A DNA stretch of 64,000 bases from Curtobacterium sp. TC1 (GCF_019844075.1 NZ_CP081964.1:3890931-3954930), one strand, 5' to 3'. Positions 15,748 through 24,884 are shown, numbered from the stretch's first letter. The notes: generated by a model from the sequence alone, not told the origin. A program made the numbers and translations.

Positions 15748-16446
15748 TCAGTTCTCGGAACCGTACGGCCGGGCGAGGTCGATGCGGCGAGCGATGACGT
15801 CGTTCGAGACGTCGCGGACGGTGCGTTCGGTGGCGAAGGCGTGCGCCTGCAGCACGAGGAGGGCGTCGGAGACGTCCACCCCGAGTTGCGCTGCGACCAT
15901 GCCGGTCGCCTGGTGCACCTCACGTCGGGAGTACCGGCTGGTCTCCATGTCGGCACGCCCGTCCGCGGCCGCCGCGAGCAGCGCACCACGGAGTACCCGA
16001 CGGGCGGTGACCTCGGTGAGTTCCACCGCGCCGCGGATCTGGCCCACGGTCAGGGTGCGCTCACTGTCCACGGACAGGTCGACCGCGCCGACCGGGATCG
16101 TCCCGATGCGCATCGGGAACGAGAACACGGCCCCGACCCCGGCGCGCAGGAGTTCCTCGAGTGCGAGCGGCCAACCGGTGTTCGTCGTGTTGGACAGGTC
16201 GGACTCCAGAACCGGGCGGCGGGTCGTCAGCGCCTGCCAGCACGGGCCCTCGCCGAGGTCGAACTGGATCTCGTCGATCCGCTCCGCTCGCGCGTCGCTC
16301 GCGCACACCGTCCCCGACCCGAGCGGGTTGCCGAGCGTCGAGATGCCGACCCCGGTGACGGGCAGCGTCGACAGGAACGGCGGGCACATGTCCGCGCCGT
16401 CGGGGGCGGCTTGCAGTGCGGTCACCGCCGTCGTGAAGTCGTTCAT
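15748..16446 (-). CDS. GAF-ANTAR domain regulator (paralogue)
   Basis: A 232-residue protein with the same layout: a GAF domain (residues ~40-165, with DLGEGPCWQALTTRRPVLES) and an ANTAR domain at the end (about 175-228; REVHQATGMVAAQLGVDVSD). I take the ATG at 16446; an extra 43 residues upstream are open but Arg/Pro-rich and look non-coding. It is the first gene of a two-gene operon with 15019. The two proteins may act as a heteromeric sensor, which is inference. Confidence 0.82.
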   Translation of the reverse strand: MNDFTTAVTALQAAPDGADMCPPFLSTLPVTGVGISTLGNPLGSGTVCASDARAERIDEIQFDLGEGPCWQALTTRRPVLESDLSNTTNTGWPLALEELLRAGVGAVFSFPMRIGTIPVGAVDLSVDSERTLTVGQIRGAVELTEVTARRVLRGALLAAAADGRADMETSRYSRREVHQATGMVAAQLGVDVSDALLVLQAHAFATERTVRDVSNDVIARRIDLARPYGSEN

Positions 16447-16541
16447 CAGAGGGACACCGTCCTGGTCCGGGTCGAACGCGGGGGCTGATCCGGTCCCCGC
16501 GTGCTGCCACGCTAGCGCAGTGCTCCGCAGCCGTCGCCTGC

Positions 16542-16593
16542 CCGGGCCGTCGACGGCACGTGCCGGCGACGGCACGAGCCGTCGACGGCCCGG
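16542..16593. terminator. Hairpin terminator, 16-bp stem
   Basis: Arms CCGGGCCGTCGACGGC (16542-16557) and GCCGTCGACGGCCCGG (16578-16593), loop of 20 bases. It lies just beyond the 3' end of the gene at 16600, which reads leftward, and upstream of the GAF-ANTAR operon. Confidence 0.7.
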
Positions 16594-16599
16594 ACACCG

Positions 16600-17058
16600 T
16601 CACCCGGCGTGGAGGCGCGCGGGCTCCGGCACGAAGTGGATCCGCTCCGCCGCCCGCGTGACCTCGCGGGCTCGAGCGGCGCGGTCGTCGAACTCGATGC
16701 GGGCGGCGTCGCGGACCTGCTCCTTGTCGAAGAGCGCGGCCCGACTCACGACGTCGACGATCGTCGCCACCACCGTCGCGAGACCGCGTTCGAGCTGGCC
16801 GAGGTTCGTGTTGCCGATGACGAGACGCCGGTCCTGCACGTCCAGCGTGACGTCGGGGTAGCCGGCGGTCACGAGCTGCGCGTGCCCTTCGGCACCGCGC
16901 AGGCCCGCCATCTCGACCGCGTCGGGTCGGCGGTTGAACACCGCCGGGACGTCGTAGTACTTCGCCGCCGTGGGCTTGCCGAGTTCGGTGGGCAGGCCGG
17001 AGGCCACCACACTCGTGAGCGCGAGCGGCGTCGAGGCCGCCTCGGACTGGTCCGTCAT
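16600..17058 (-). CDS. Hypothetical protein
   Basis: A 152-residue soluble protein with no recognised family. It is acidic in the middle and helical toward the end (FDKEQVRDAARIEFDDRAARAR). It reads as coding from the third-position GC bias and from the ATG at 17058 with GGGAG at good spacing. It is flanked by a terminator at 16542 and by the SDR gene at 17235. Nothing in the sequence shows its role. Confidence 0.55.
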   Translation of the reverse strand: MTDQSEAASTPLALTSVVASGLPTELGKPTAAKYYDVPAVFNRRPDAVEMAGLRGAEGHAQLVTAGYPDVTLDVQDRRLVIGNTNLGQLERGLATVVATIVDVVSRAALFDKEQVRDAARIEFDDRAARAREVTRAAERIHFVPEPARLHAG

Positions 17059-17234
17059 GATGACTCCCTTGGCGGCTCCCCGCGGGAGCACGAGAGGATC
17101 TCGGACTCGGTACGGCGACACCGTGGCGTCAGTGTGGGACCCGGGGATGTGAGCCCTCCCAGCCGACCGGCTGCGGGACGCGCCCCGCCCTGCACCGCGG
17201 CGGGGCGCCGGGTGCGACCCCGGCGCCGCCCCGC

Positions 17235-17936
17235 TCAGGCGAACTGCGCGTAGAACGCCGACGGGTCCTGCGACAGCGACGCCTTCACCGCGCTGCTCCA
17301 CTCGTCGACGACGACCTCGGCCGCGCCGCGCTCGACGCCGTCCAGCGCAGCCCGCGCCACGTCGGCCGGGTCGACCTTCGGTCCCTCGTAGCCGTCCATC
17401 ATGTCCGTGTCGGCCGCGCCGAGGTGCAGCCCCTGCACGCTGATCCCCTTGCCGGCGAGCTCCAGCCGGACGGCGTTCGTCAGGTTCCACTCGGCGGCCT
17501 TCGCCGCCGCGTACGCACCGGATCCCGGGTAGACGAACCAGGACAGCGCGGACAGGACGTTCACGATGCCACCGCCACCGTTGCGCTCGATCACCGGTGC
17601 GAACGCTCGGATCATCGCGAGGTTCCCCCAGTAGTGCGTGTCCATCTCGCGGCGCGCGTCCGTCAGGTCGTCGGTGAGCAGCGAGCCCGTCGTCGAGATG
17701 CCCGCGTTGTTCACGAGCAGGGTGACGTCGCCCGCGGCTGCGGCCGCCGCCTCGATCGACGCCTGGTCGGTGATGTCGAGCGGCAGCGCCACCACGCCTT
17801 CGACGTCGACGAGTTCCGGTCGACGTGCGGTCGCGTAGACCTTGGTGGCCCCGCGCTCCAGCAGCTGCAGGGCGAAGCGGCGTCCGATGCCCCGGTTCGA
17901 GCCGGTGACGAGTGCGACCGATCCAGCGATGTCCAT
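17235..17936 (-). CDS. SDR family oxidoreductase
   Basis: A 233-residue classical SDR: VTGSNRGIGRRFA at the N-terminus, LLVNNAGIST in the middle, and the active-site Y-A-A-A-K (GAYAAAKAAEW) with serine in VLSALSWF. It resembles the SDR at 9972 in length and motif spacing. Start at ATG 17936 with GGAGGAGACACC directly upstream. It is divergent from the MerR gene at 18033, with an inverted repeat between the genes. Confidence 0.87.
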   Translation of the reverse strand: MDIAGSVALVTGSNRGIGRRFALQLLERGATKVYATARRPELVDVEGVVALPLDITDQASIEAAAAAAGDVTLLVNNAGISTTGSLLTDDLTDARREMDTHYWGNLAMIRAFAPVIERNGGGGIVNVLSALSWFVYPGSGAYAAAKAAEWNLTNAVRLELAGKGISVQGLHLGAADTDMMDGYEGPKVDPADVARAALDGVERGAAEVVVDEWSSAVKASLSQDPSAFYAQFA

Positions 17937-17990
17937 GGTGTCTCCTCCTGCCGTGCGGGTGTCTCCCGCAGCGGCTCGGTTACGCTAAGA

Positions 17991-18008
17991 CCTCACATGG
18001 ATGTCAGG
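17991..18008. promoter_or_regulatory. Candidate MerR operator
   Basis: CCTCACAT-GG-ATGTCAGG is an almost perfect dyad (seven of eight pairs) in the space between the SDR and MerR genes. It lies downstream of TTACGC, a possible -10 for the MerR gene. MerR-type proteins bind such dyads within the spacer of the promoters they activate. Confidence 0.5.
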
Positions 18009-18032
18009 GGCAAGCCCCGGATCGGAGTCGGC

Positions 18033-18428
18033 ATGCGGATCGGCGACCTCGCCGCGGAGACCGGCGCCAGCGTGCGCTCGCTGCGGTACTACGAAGAGCA
18101 GGGACTGCTCACGGCGTCGCGGACGACCAGCGGGCAGCGCGTCTACGACGCACCGGCGGTGGAACGCGTGCAGCTCGTGCAGCAGCTGTTCGCCGCCGGC
18201 CTGCCGAGCCGCACGATCGTGCAGCTGCTGCCGTGCGTGGACAGCGGGCACGCGACCCCGGAGTCCTTCGCGCTGCTCGTCGCCGAGCGCGATCGGATCA
18301 CGGCGCAGATGGCGGAGCTCGAAGCAGCCCGCGGTCGGCTGGACGAGGTCATCGCCATCAGCGAGCACCCGACCGCCGAGCACTGCCCGGCGCTGCGCGA
18401 GCCGGCAGACGGAGCGGTCGCGGCCTGA
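18033..18428 (+). CDS. MerR family transcriptional regulator
   Basis: A 131-residue MerR-type regulator: N-terminal winged HTH (residues 1-70; MRIGDLAAETGASVRSLRYY then EEQGLLTASRTTSGQRVYD), then a coiled-coil dimer helix (AERDRITAQMAELEAARGRL). No C-terminal ligand domain is present beyond a short tail, as in the small MerR proteins paired with SDR or NmrA genes. The start at ATG 18033 has GGAG upstream; an ATG at 17997 would overlap the operator. Its likely target is the divergent SDR. Confidence 0.87.
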   Translation: MRIGDLAAETGASVRSLRYYEEQGLLTASRTTSGQRVYDAPAVERVQLVQQLFAAGLPSRTIVQLLPCVDSGHATPESFALLVAERDRITAQMAELEAARGRLDEVIAISEHPTAEHCPALREPADGAVAA

Positions 18429-18442
18429 GACGGAACGCCAGA

Positions 18443-18483
18443 ACGGACGGGAGGCACGGTGCGCGCCCGCACATCCTCCCTCG
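18443..18483. repeat. Degenerate copy of the GGACGGGAGGC palindrome
   Basis: CGGACGGGAGGC and a matching ATCCTCCCTCG enclose a GC-rich loop, an imperfect version of the palindrome family seen at 1783, 6302 and 32359. It directly follows the MerR gene and could be a weak terminator. Confidence 0.5.
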
Positions 18484-18494
18484 CAGGCTCGGTC

Positions 18495-18539
18495 GGCGCA
18501 CCCGCGCGACGCTTCGCGTCGCCGCCGAGCGGGTGCGCC
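18495..18539. terminator. Hairpin between convergent genes
   Basis: Arms GGCGCACCCGC and GCGGGTGCGCC (11 bp) enclose a smaller hairpin (GCGACGCTTCGCGTCGC). It lies between the MerR gene and the convergent BNR-protein gene ending at 18580. Confidence 0.6.
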
Positions 18540-18579
18540 CGTCCGCCACCTGGTCACGACCAGGGCAGCAGGTGCGGCG

Positions 18580-20262
18580 TCAGGGCTGGAACACCTGGAT
18601 CTGGTCCAGCTCCGCGAAGCCCGTGCCCTTCGTGAAGGTCAGCGTGTTCGCGCCGGCCTTCAGGGTGACGGTCTTCTGCGCCCACCCGAAGCGCCCCCAG
18701 TTGACGGTCGGCGCGTAGCTGACCGTCCCGGCCGACGTTCCGTTGACGGCGAGCGCGTGCGTGCTCGTCGCCCCGGTGCCGTTGTCGTACCGGACGTTGA
18801 CGGTGTACGTCCCCGCGGTCGCCGCCTGCACCGTGAACTGCACGGAGCTGGTCGGATTGTTGATGTTGCCGACCTTCGCACCGCCGACGGCGTCGGCCTG
18901 GGTGACCGTGCTCGTGTCGCTCCGCACCGCCGACTCGGCCTCGTACCGCAGCGCGTTGATCGGGATCGACCCGACCCGCACGTCGTTGTAGGTCGTCGCC
19001 AGGTTCTCGACGTTCGTCGCCTGGTAGAGCGTCTTGCCGTCCGCGCTCGAGTCGAAGCCCTGGGCGAAGCCGCTGAACGTGCCGCCTTCGGCGTCGCGGG
19101 CGTCGTACGTGACGGCGTAGGGCAGCTGCTCCCACGAACCGGAGCCCTGGTTGCGGTTGACGACGAAGTTCTGCCCGCCGTCGATGTTGCCGGCGCTGTC
19201 GAGCGACCACTTCGACGACACCACGATCATGCCGTTCGCGTTGCCCGTCGTCGGGACCCAGCGGACTTCGGGCGAGGAACCGACCCCACGGCCGTCCGGC
19301 AGCGCGATCTTCGTGCCGATGCTCGTCTCCGGGCTCCAGGTCAGCCCGTCCGGCGAGGTCTTGAAGTACACGGGCGCCGTGTTGTTCGTCTGGCTCGGTC
19401 GGTTGACGACCTCGAACGTCGCCACGTAGTTGCCGTTCGGGATCCGGGTCACCGTGATCATGCCGGGCCGGTCACTCTTGTTCGTCGGCGCCGAGACGTT
19501 CACCAGGCCGCCCCAGGTGAGACCGCCGTCCGTCGACCGTCGGTAGCTGACGGCCTGCAGGACGCCCTTCGCCTTCTGCCGCTCGTCCGAGAAGTACGTG
19601 ACCAGCCCGCCGTTCGCATCGACGGCGACGGACGGCTCCCACACCGTCGAGGTCGTCGAGCTCGGGCTCGGGTCGTACGTGGCCGGACCGCCGGTGTCGA
19701 CAGTGCTCACGAACGACCAGCTCAGCCCGTGGTCGAGGCTCTTGTACATGACCAGGCGGCTGCTCGACCGGTCGGTCGGCATGATCATGCCGCTCAGCAG
19801 GAGGGTGCCGGCGGGCATGGTGCCGAGCTGGATCGGGGTCTCGTACAGCGAGGGCTGCGCGGTGCGAGTGAGCGTCGGGAACTGCGTGCTCGGCTTCACG
19901 GTGGCGACGCGGCTCCACGAGGTGCCGTTGTCGGTGCTGCGGTAGATCGGGTAGACCTGCACGCCGTTCTCGAGCACGAGCTGGTCGAAGGTGACGAACT
20001 GCTGGCCGTTCGCCGATCCGCTGTTCTTCAGGACGATGTTCTTGGCGTAGGTCGTGCCGGCGGCACGTCCGCCCTCGGGGTTGAAGGCGGTGCCCGCTGC
20101 CGGCGAGTACACGAGGGCTCCGTTGCCGGTCGTGACCGCCTGGGCGGGAGCGGGGCCGGTGACACCGGCGACGAGCGCCGCCGCAGCGGCGGCAGCGGTG
20201 ACGACGAGCGCGAGCGTTCGGCGTCGACGAGGCGCCGGAGCGGCGCCGAGGCGGAGGGACAT
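18580..20262 (-). CDS. Secreted BNR-repeat (sialidase-fold) protein with C-terminal carbohydrate-binding domain
   Basis: A 560-residue exported protein. A basic, Arg-rich N-terminus and hydrophobic segment (residues ~12-42) form a signal peptide. Four Asp-box/BNR motifs are visible: STDNGTSW, SLDHGLSW, STDGGLTW and SPDGLTW. The C-terminal ~125 residues (from YEAESAV to ELDQIQV) are a CBM6/35-like beta-sandwich. The fold fits a sialidase or a GH93-type exo-arabinanase; which one cannot be decided here. It is the last gene of the LacI-ABC-glycosidase cluster, so it probably cleaves an external polysaccharide to feed the importer. Confidence 0.75.
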   Translation of the reverse strand: MSLRLGAAPAPRRRRTLALVVTAAAAAAALVAGVTGPAPAQAVTTGNGALVYSPAAGTAFNPEGGRAAGTTYAKNIVLKNSGSANGQQFVTFDQLVLENGVQVYPIYRSTDNGTSWSRVATVKPSTQFPTLTRTAQPSLYETPIQLGTMPAGTLLLSGMIMPTDRSSSRLVMYKSLDHGLSWSFVSTVDTGGPATYDPSPSSTTSTVWEPSVAVDANGGLVTYFSDERQKAKGVLQAVSYRRSTDGGLTWGGLVNVSAPTNKSDRPGMITVTRIPNGNYVATFEVVNRPSQTNNTAPVYFKTSPDGLTWSPETSIGTKIALPDGRGVGSSPEVRWVPTTGNANGMIVVSSKWSLDSAGNIDGGQNFVVNRNQGSGSWEQLPYAVTYDARDAEGGTFSGFAQGFDSSADGKTLYQATNVENLATTYNDVRVGSIPINALRYEAESAVRSDTSTVTQADAVGGAKVGNINNPTSSVQFTVQAATAGTYTVNVRYDNGTGATSTHALAVNGTSAGTVSYAPTVNWGRFGWAQKTVTLKAGANTLTFTKGTGFAELDQIQVFQP

Positions 20263-20348
20263 GGTGCTCCGTTCGGTTGGTGGTGCAGTGGTGGTGCGCG
20301 GAGACGGACTGGAGGCTCGGGACCGACCCGACCCGCGCCTCCAGACCG

Positions 20349-21626
20349 TCACTGGGTCGCCGACAGGGCCGCTGCCACGGCTCGTTCCTGCCGCGCGTGC
20401 GCGGCGAAGGCGTCGGCGACCGGGTTGCGACGGCGGTCGAGCCCGCCGTCGCCGTCCTCGACGAGGTCGAAGAGGCCCATCGTGAGCAGGTGCTCCTGGC
20501 GGGGTTCGTCCGTGTGCCGCCAGGTCCACTCGTACATGTCGAACAGCGGCCACCAGGTGTACCCGACCACCGGGACGCCCTCGGCCCGGAGCTCGTGCAC
20601 GGCGGCCACGGAGTCGTCGAGCCAGCCGATGCGTTCGTCGACGGACCCGGTGACGCACGTCTCGGTCAGCATGACCGGAGCGCCGTACCGCTCGGCGTAG
20701 GTCGTCAGCACGTCGCGGAGCCCCTCGGCCCCCGTGTCCCGGTACGGACGCGGGTCGGCGAAGCCGCCGCCGTGGTGGACGCCGGTCTCGAAGACCTCGG
20801 TGGAGTGCAGCGGGTAGTAGTTGACGCCCATCACGTCCGGCCGCACCGCGTGCTGGCGGAACCAGTCGAGGTCCGAGTCGGTGACCCCGCCGGAGCGCAG
20901 CCGTCCGACGAGGGGATGGCTCTCGTCGACGCCGCCGGTCACGAGGTCCTCGACCAGGAACGTCTGGGCGCGGAGCCGCGCCACGGTGTCGCGGTGCTCG
21001 GGGGCATCGACGTCGCCGACGTACCGGATGCCGGCGTCGACGTGCACGAAGGTGGCGGCGTCACCGAGTTCACGGGCGATCGCGTGCTGGGTGGAGACGA
21101 ACCCCTTCGCCAGCGCCGAGGCGATCCGGGCAGAACCCTCGGCGCCGGTCAGGTACGGAGGCCAGTACCCGTACTCGCCGGAGAACAGGGCGTGGATGAC
21201 GGGCTCGTTGACGGGCGTGTAGTCGGTCGCGACGTCGCCGTACCGGGCGGCGAACCGGGCGGCGTACTCCGTGACGTGCGCGGGGTAGTCGGGGTTCGCG
21301 AACTGACCGTCGAGCCAGAGCGGTGTGCCGTAGTGCAGCAGGTCGACGACGGGCCGCAGGCCGGTCTCACGGAAGCGCTGCATGACACCGTCGACCCACG
21401 ACCAGTCCCACACACCGGGCTCCGGGGCGACCCGGTACCAGGGCACGCCCCAGCGGAGCAGCTCGGCACCCACGTCGACCGCCAGACCGAGGTCGGCGGC
21501 GTACTGCCGGTAGTGGTCGGTGAGTTCGTACTCGTCGATGGGGCGCTCACCCGGCCGGGCCTGCGGGACGAAGGTGTCCTCGATGCCCAGGGCGAAGTGC
21601 AGCCGCCCGTCGTCGGACCAGTGCAT
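20349..21626 (-). CDS. GH1-like glycoside hydrolase
   Basis: A 425-residue (beta/alpha)8 enzyme of clan GH-A, most like family 1. The acid/base is Glu141 in TPVNEP, and the nucleophile is Glu322 in MLTETC (usual GH1: ITENG). A VMGVNYY motif lies between them. There is no signal peptide, so it is cytoplasmic and would hydrolyse imported oligosaccharides. It follows the permease gene at 21680 with 53 bases between, in the leftward operon. The ATG at 21626 fits the start of the barrel. Confidence 0.8.
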   Translation of the reverse strand: MHWSDDGRLHFALGIEDTFVPQARPGERPIDEYELTDHYRQYAADLGLAVDVGAELLRWGVPWYRVAPEPGVWDWSWVDGVMQRFRETGLRPVVDLLHYGTPLWLDGQFANPDYPAHVTEYAARFAARYGDVATDYTPVNEPVIHALFSGEYGYWPPYLTGAEGSARIASALAKGFVSTQHAIARELGDAATFVHVDAGIRYVGDVDAPEHRDTVARLRAQTFLVEDLVTGGVDESHPLVGRLRSGGVTDSDLDWFRQHAVRPDVMGVNYYPLHSTEVFETGVHHGGGFADPRPYRDTGAEGLRDVLTTYAERYGAPVMLTETCVTGSVDERIGWLDDSVAAVHELRAEGVPVVGYTWWPLFDMYEWTWRHTDEPRQEHLLTMGLFDLVEDGDGGLDRRRNPVADAFAAHARQERAVAAALSATQ

Positions 21627-21679
21627 GGTGTCTCGTTTCGTGGTGGGCGCTCCCCCGAGGGGAACGCGCGGTGTCGTCG

Positions 21680-22552
21680 TCACTTGAGCCCGGTGCTGGC
21701 GACGCTCTCGATGAAGCGGCGTTGCACGAGCAGGAACATGACGGCGAGGGGCAGCACGGCGATCAGGGCGCCGGCCATCATCACGCCCTGCGGGATGATG
21801 CCGCCGGGTCCGGTCAGCAGGGTCAGCCCCGAGGTGATGGTCCCCATGTCCTGGTCGGTGGTGAACACCAGCGGCCAGAGCAGGTCGTTCCAGTTGTTGA
21901 CGAAGGTGAAGATGCCGAGGGTGAGCAGTGCCGGTACGGCGTTCGGCAGGATGATGCTCCGGAAGATCCGCCACTCGGACGCCCCGTCGATCCGCGCCGC
22001 GTTGTCGAGGTCGCGGGGGAGCGACACGAAGAACTGCCGGAGGAAGAAGATCCCGAAGGCGTCCGCCGCCCTTGGTGCGATGAGGCCGGCGAAGGTGTTC
22101 ACCCACCCGAGGTCGGACACGAGCTGGTAGATCGGGATCAGGGTGGCCTGGAACGGGATCATCAGGCTGGCGATGATCACGATGAGCAGGACCTTGCTGC
22201 CCCGGAAGTCGAGCCGGGCCAGCGCGTAGGCGGCGAGCGCGTCGAACGCCAGCGCGAACACCGTCACCCCGCCGGCGAAGGCGAAGCTGTTGAGGATGAG
22301 CCGGCCGAACGGCAGCTGTGTGAAGATCGCCCGGAAGTTGTCGAGCGTCCACGTGTGCGGGAACAGCGTCGGCGGGTAGGCGTTCACCTCGCTCGCCGGC
22401 TTGAACGCCGTGAACACGATCACGAGCACGGGGAGCAGCACCGCGAGGGTGACGATGAGCACCGCGGCGAAGCCGAGCCAGCGCATCGACGGTGGGCGCC
22501 GGGCCACGGTCCTGCGCCGGACCGCGGTGGCCGGACGGGGGAGTGCGGTCAT
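21680..22552 (-). CDS. Carbohydrate ABC transporter permease (MalG-type)
   Basis: A 290-residue inner-membrane permease with six predicted membrane helices. The EAA-type loop that contacts the ATPase is seen as DNAARIDGASEWRIFRSIIL. It overlaps the preceding permease by four bases (ATGA). The ATPase subunit is not in the locus, so it is likely shared (MsiK-like), as is common in actinobacteria; this is inference. Confidence 0.88.
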   Translation of the reverse strand: MTALPRPATAVRRRTVARRPPSMRWLGFAAVLIVTLAVLLPVLVIVFTAFKPASEVNAYPPTLFPHTWTLDNFRAIFTQLPFGRLILNSFAFAGGVTVFALAFDALAAYALARLDFRGSKVLLIVIIASLMIPFQATLIPIYQLVSDLGWVNTFAGLIAPRAADAFGIFFLRQFFVSLPRDLDNAARIDGASEWRIFRSIILPNAVPALLTLGIFTFVNNWNDLLWPLVFTTDQDMGTITSGLTLLTGPGGIIPQGVMMAGALIAVLPLAVMFLLVQRRFIESVASTGLK

Positions 22553-23502
22553 GATGCGGTGTCCTCTCCGCGCTTGCCGAAGAACAGGAACTGCACGAGG
22601 CTCAGCAGCAGGGTCGCGATGAGCAGCACGTAGGCCAGTGCGGACGCGAAGCCGAGGTCGAGGTCCTTGAACCCGGACTGGTAGATCTGCATGACGATCG
22701 TCTCGGTGGACCGGTACGGCCCGCCGCCGGTCAGGACGTAGATCTGGTCGAACGCCTGCAGTGCGGCGATGAGCGCGACGATGACGACGAACGCCATGGT
22801 GTTGCTGAGCATCGGGAACGTCACGTTCGCGAACCGCTGGCGGCCGTTCGCACCGTCGAGCTGCGCCGCCTCGTACAGGCTGGTCGGGATCTCCTGCAGC
22901 CCCGCCAGGAAGATGACCATGTAGAAGCCGAAGTTCTTCCAGACCGCGACGAGCACCACGGTCGGCATCGCCAGGGCCGGGTCCTGCAGGACGTTGCCGA
23001 GCCGGATGCCGCCCACCTGGAGCCAGTGGTTCAGCAGGCCGATCTGCGGGTCGAGCAGGTACGACCACGCGAACGCGGCGACCGCCAAGGACACGATGAA
23101 CGGCAGGAACAGCGCCGAGCGGAAGAACCCGCGGAACGGCAGCGCCGGGTGGTTGAGCGCCAGGGCCAGCACGAGCGCCACGGCGATCGCGACCGGGGTG
23201 AACAGCACCGAGTACAGGGCGGTGTTGCCGATCGACCGGACCACGTCCGGGTCGGTGAAGACCCGGACGTAGTTCGCGAAGCCGACCCAGCTCGGGTCAC
23301 CGAACCCGCTGGCGTCCGTGAAGGACAGCCGCAGCGCCGAGAGCATCGGCCAGAGGACGAACGCCCCGAGGATGACGATCGCGGGTGCGAGGAATCCGAC
23401 GACGGTCGCACGGCGGCGGAAGGTCCCGTTCAGGGGCGTCCGGCCGCCGAGCTGTCCCGGGGGTCGGTACCGACGGCGTCGGCCGAGTTGCTGCGTGGTC
23501 AT
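22549..23502 (-). CDS. Carbohydrate ABC transporter permease (MalF-type)
   Basis: A 317-residue permease with about six helices and the conserved cytoplasmic loop LYEAAQLDGANGRQRFANVT. It has an Arg-rich N-terminal cytoplasmic tail (RRRRYRPP), as in the MalF-type partners. It pairs with the MalG-type subunit downstream (ATGA overlap at 22549-22552) and with the binding protein upstream. Confidence 0.88.
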   Translation of the reverse strand: MTTQQLGRRRRYRPPGQLGGRTPLNGTFRRRATVVGFLAPAIVILGAFVLWPMLSALRLSFTDASGFGDPSWVGFANYVRVFTDPDVVRSIGNTALYSVLFTPVAIAVALVLALALNHPALPFRGFFRSALFLPFIVSLAVAAFAWSYLLDPQIGLLNHWLQVGGIRLGNVLQDPALAMPTVVLVAVWKNFGFYMVIFLAGLQEIPTSLYEAAQLDGANGRQRFANVTFPMLSNTMAFVVIVALIAALQAFDQIYVLTGGGPYRSTETIVMQIYQSGFKDLDLGFASALAYVLLIATLLLSLVQFLFFGKRGEDTAS

Positions 23503-23511
23503 CGTGGTCCT

Positions 23512-24774
23512 CTACTCCAGGGCTGACTGCACGTCGGTGTCGGCGGTGCCGAGGAGCGACTCCGGGTCGCCGCCCGCGATCGACTTCTGCGTCGCGGTGT
23601 CGAGGGCGGTGAGCACGTCGCCACTGTTCACGACCCCCGGCAGGAGCGGGATCGTCGTGCCGGGCAGACCGGTCAGCGCCGCGACGGTGGGGTTCGCGTC
23701 GACGTCGGCGGCGGTCACGTCGGTGCGCAGGGACGGCCAACCCGACCCGAGCGCCCACTTGGTCGCGACGTTCTTCTCGTTGAAGTACCGCAGGAAGTCC
23801 TCGGCAGCGGCCTGCTTCGGGTCGTCGGTCTGTGCGGTCACGCCGAGCGAGATGCCGATGGCGGAGGCCACCTGCGCCTTCGGCCCGGCCGGGATCGCGG
23901 CGATCCCGTAGTCGATGTCGGACGCCTTCGCGACGCCGGCCATCCAGGGGCCGCCGATCTCCATGGCGGTCTTGCCGGCGGTGAAGAGCTTGTCGGCCGC
24001 GATGCCGTCGACACCGGTCGGCGAGATCTTGTCCTGCCGGATCGCCTTCGCCCAGTACTCGAGCGTCTCGACGTTCGCAGCGGAGTCGATCGTCGACTCG
24101 GTCCCGGCGTCGTTCGTGATCGAGCCGCCGTTGCCGGCGAACAGGCTCGGCCAGATGCCGTTGCCGACCGTCTGGTGGTCCGGCAGCACGAGCCCGTACT
24201 GCTCCGGGGTGCCGTCGCCGTTCTCGTCCTTCGTCAGCTTCTTCGCGTCGGCGACCCACTCGTCCCACGTCGTCGGGAACGCGTCGATGCCGGCCTCGGC
24301 GAAGAGCTTCTTGTTGTAGATCACGGACAGGGGCACGAAGCCGCTCGGGACGCCGTACTCCTTGCCGTCGACCTGCTCCATCGCGACGGCCTGCTCCTTC
24401 AGCTCCCCCGTGTTGCTGGTGTCGTCGTCGTAGAAGTCGCTCAGGTCGACGAGGGCCTGCTTCTCGGCGTAGACGGGCAGTCGGTCCGAGGTCATCGCGA
24501 CGATGTCCGGGCCCTTCTTCGCCGTCAGCGCGGGGAGCATCGTGTCGTCGATGACCGCCCACGTCTTCGTCTGGGTCGTGATCGTGACCTTGTCCTGCGA
24601 CTCGTTGAAGTCCTTGACGATCCCGTCCAGGACCTTGCCGTCGGCCTCGGTGTACCCGTGCCAGAACGTCAGGTCGACGTGGGCGTTCGCGGACGATCCG
24701 GGGGAGCCGGCGCACCCGGCCAGGGAGATCGCCGCCGCTGTTGCGAGCGCGACGACCGCGATGTGCTTCTTCAT
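23512..24774 (-). CDS. Sugar-binding lipoprotein of an ABC importer
   Basis: A 420-residue extracellular solute-binding protein (family 1). The signal peptide ends in the lipobox SLAGC (Cys21). The mature part has the two-lobe pattern with FWHGYTEADG at the start and FLRYFNEKNVATKWALGSGW near the hinge. It is the first gene of the import operon after the LacI gene, and it has its own promoter region with a palindromic operator and a leader hairpin. The ATG at 24774 is preceded by GGCAGG. Confidence 0.9.
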   Translation of the reverse strand: MKKHIAVVALATAAAISLAGCAGSPGSSANAHVDLTFWHGYTEADGKVLDGIVKDFNESQDKVTITTQTKTWAVIDDTMLPALTAKKGPDIVAMTSDRLPVYAEKQALVDLSDFYDDDTSNTGELKEQAVAMEQVDGKEYGVPSGFVPLSVIYNKKLFAEAGIDAFPTTWDEWVADAKKLTKDENGDGTPEQYGLVLPDHQTVGNGIWPSLFAGNGGSITNDAGTESTIDSAANVETLEYWAKAIRQDKISPTGVDGIAADKLFTAGKTAMEIGGPWMAGVAKASDIDYGIAAIPAGPKAQVASAIGISLGVTAQTDDPKQAAAEDFLRYFNEKNVATKWALGSGWPSLRTDVTAADVDANPTVAALTGLPGTTIPLLPGVVNSGDVLTALDTATQKSIAGGDPESLLGTADTDVQSALE

Positions 24775-24790
24775 CGAAAACCTGCCATCC

Positions 24791-24814
24791 GTCCCGCACA
24801 TCGGTGTGCGGGAC
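24791..24814 (-). other. Leader hairpin upstream of the binding-protein gene
   Basis: GTCCCGCACA and TGTGCGGGAC form a perfect 10-bp stem with a TCGG loop, 16 bases upstream of the ATG. It lies in the 5' leader of the binding-protein mRNA, between operator and RBS. It could stabilise the message or act in translation control; nothing more can be said. Confidence 0.6.
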
Positions 24815-24827
24815 CTCGTCCATGCCG

Positions 24828-24847
24828 GATTTACACCGGTGTAAATC
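24828..24847. promoter_or_regulatory. Perfect 20-bp LacI-type operator
   Basis: GATTTACACCGGTGTAAATC is a perfect palindrome with a central CG pair, the hallmark of LacI-family operators, and it is conspicuously AT-rich for this genome. It lies between the LacI gene and the binding-protein gene, so the LacI protein encoded at 24885 should bind here and release on sensing the imported sugar. Confidence 0.85.
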
Positions 24848-24884
24848 TGGACAGTAGTCCGTGCTCGTCGGGCAGGTCAAGACC

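Noticed and set aside
14921..16861. A long plus-strand open frame over the desaturase upstream gap and the GAF-ANTAR genes
   Set aside because: It is Ser/Arg/Thr-rich low complexity and antisense to two clear GAF-ANTAR genes, so it is a shadow.
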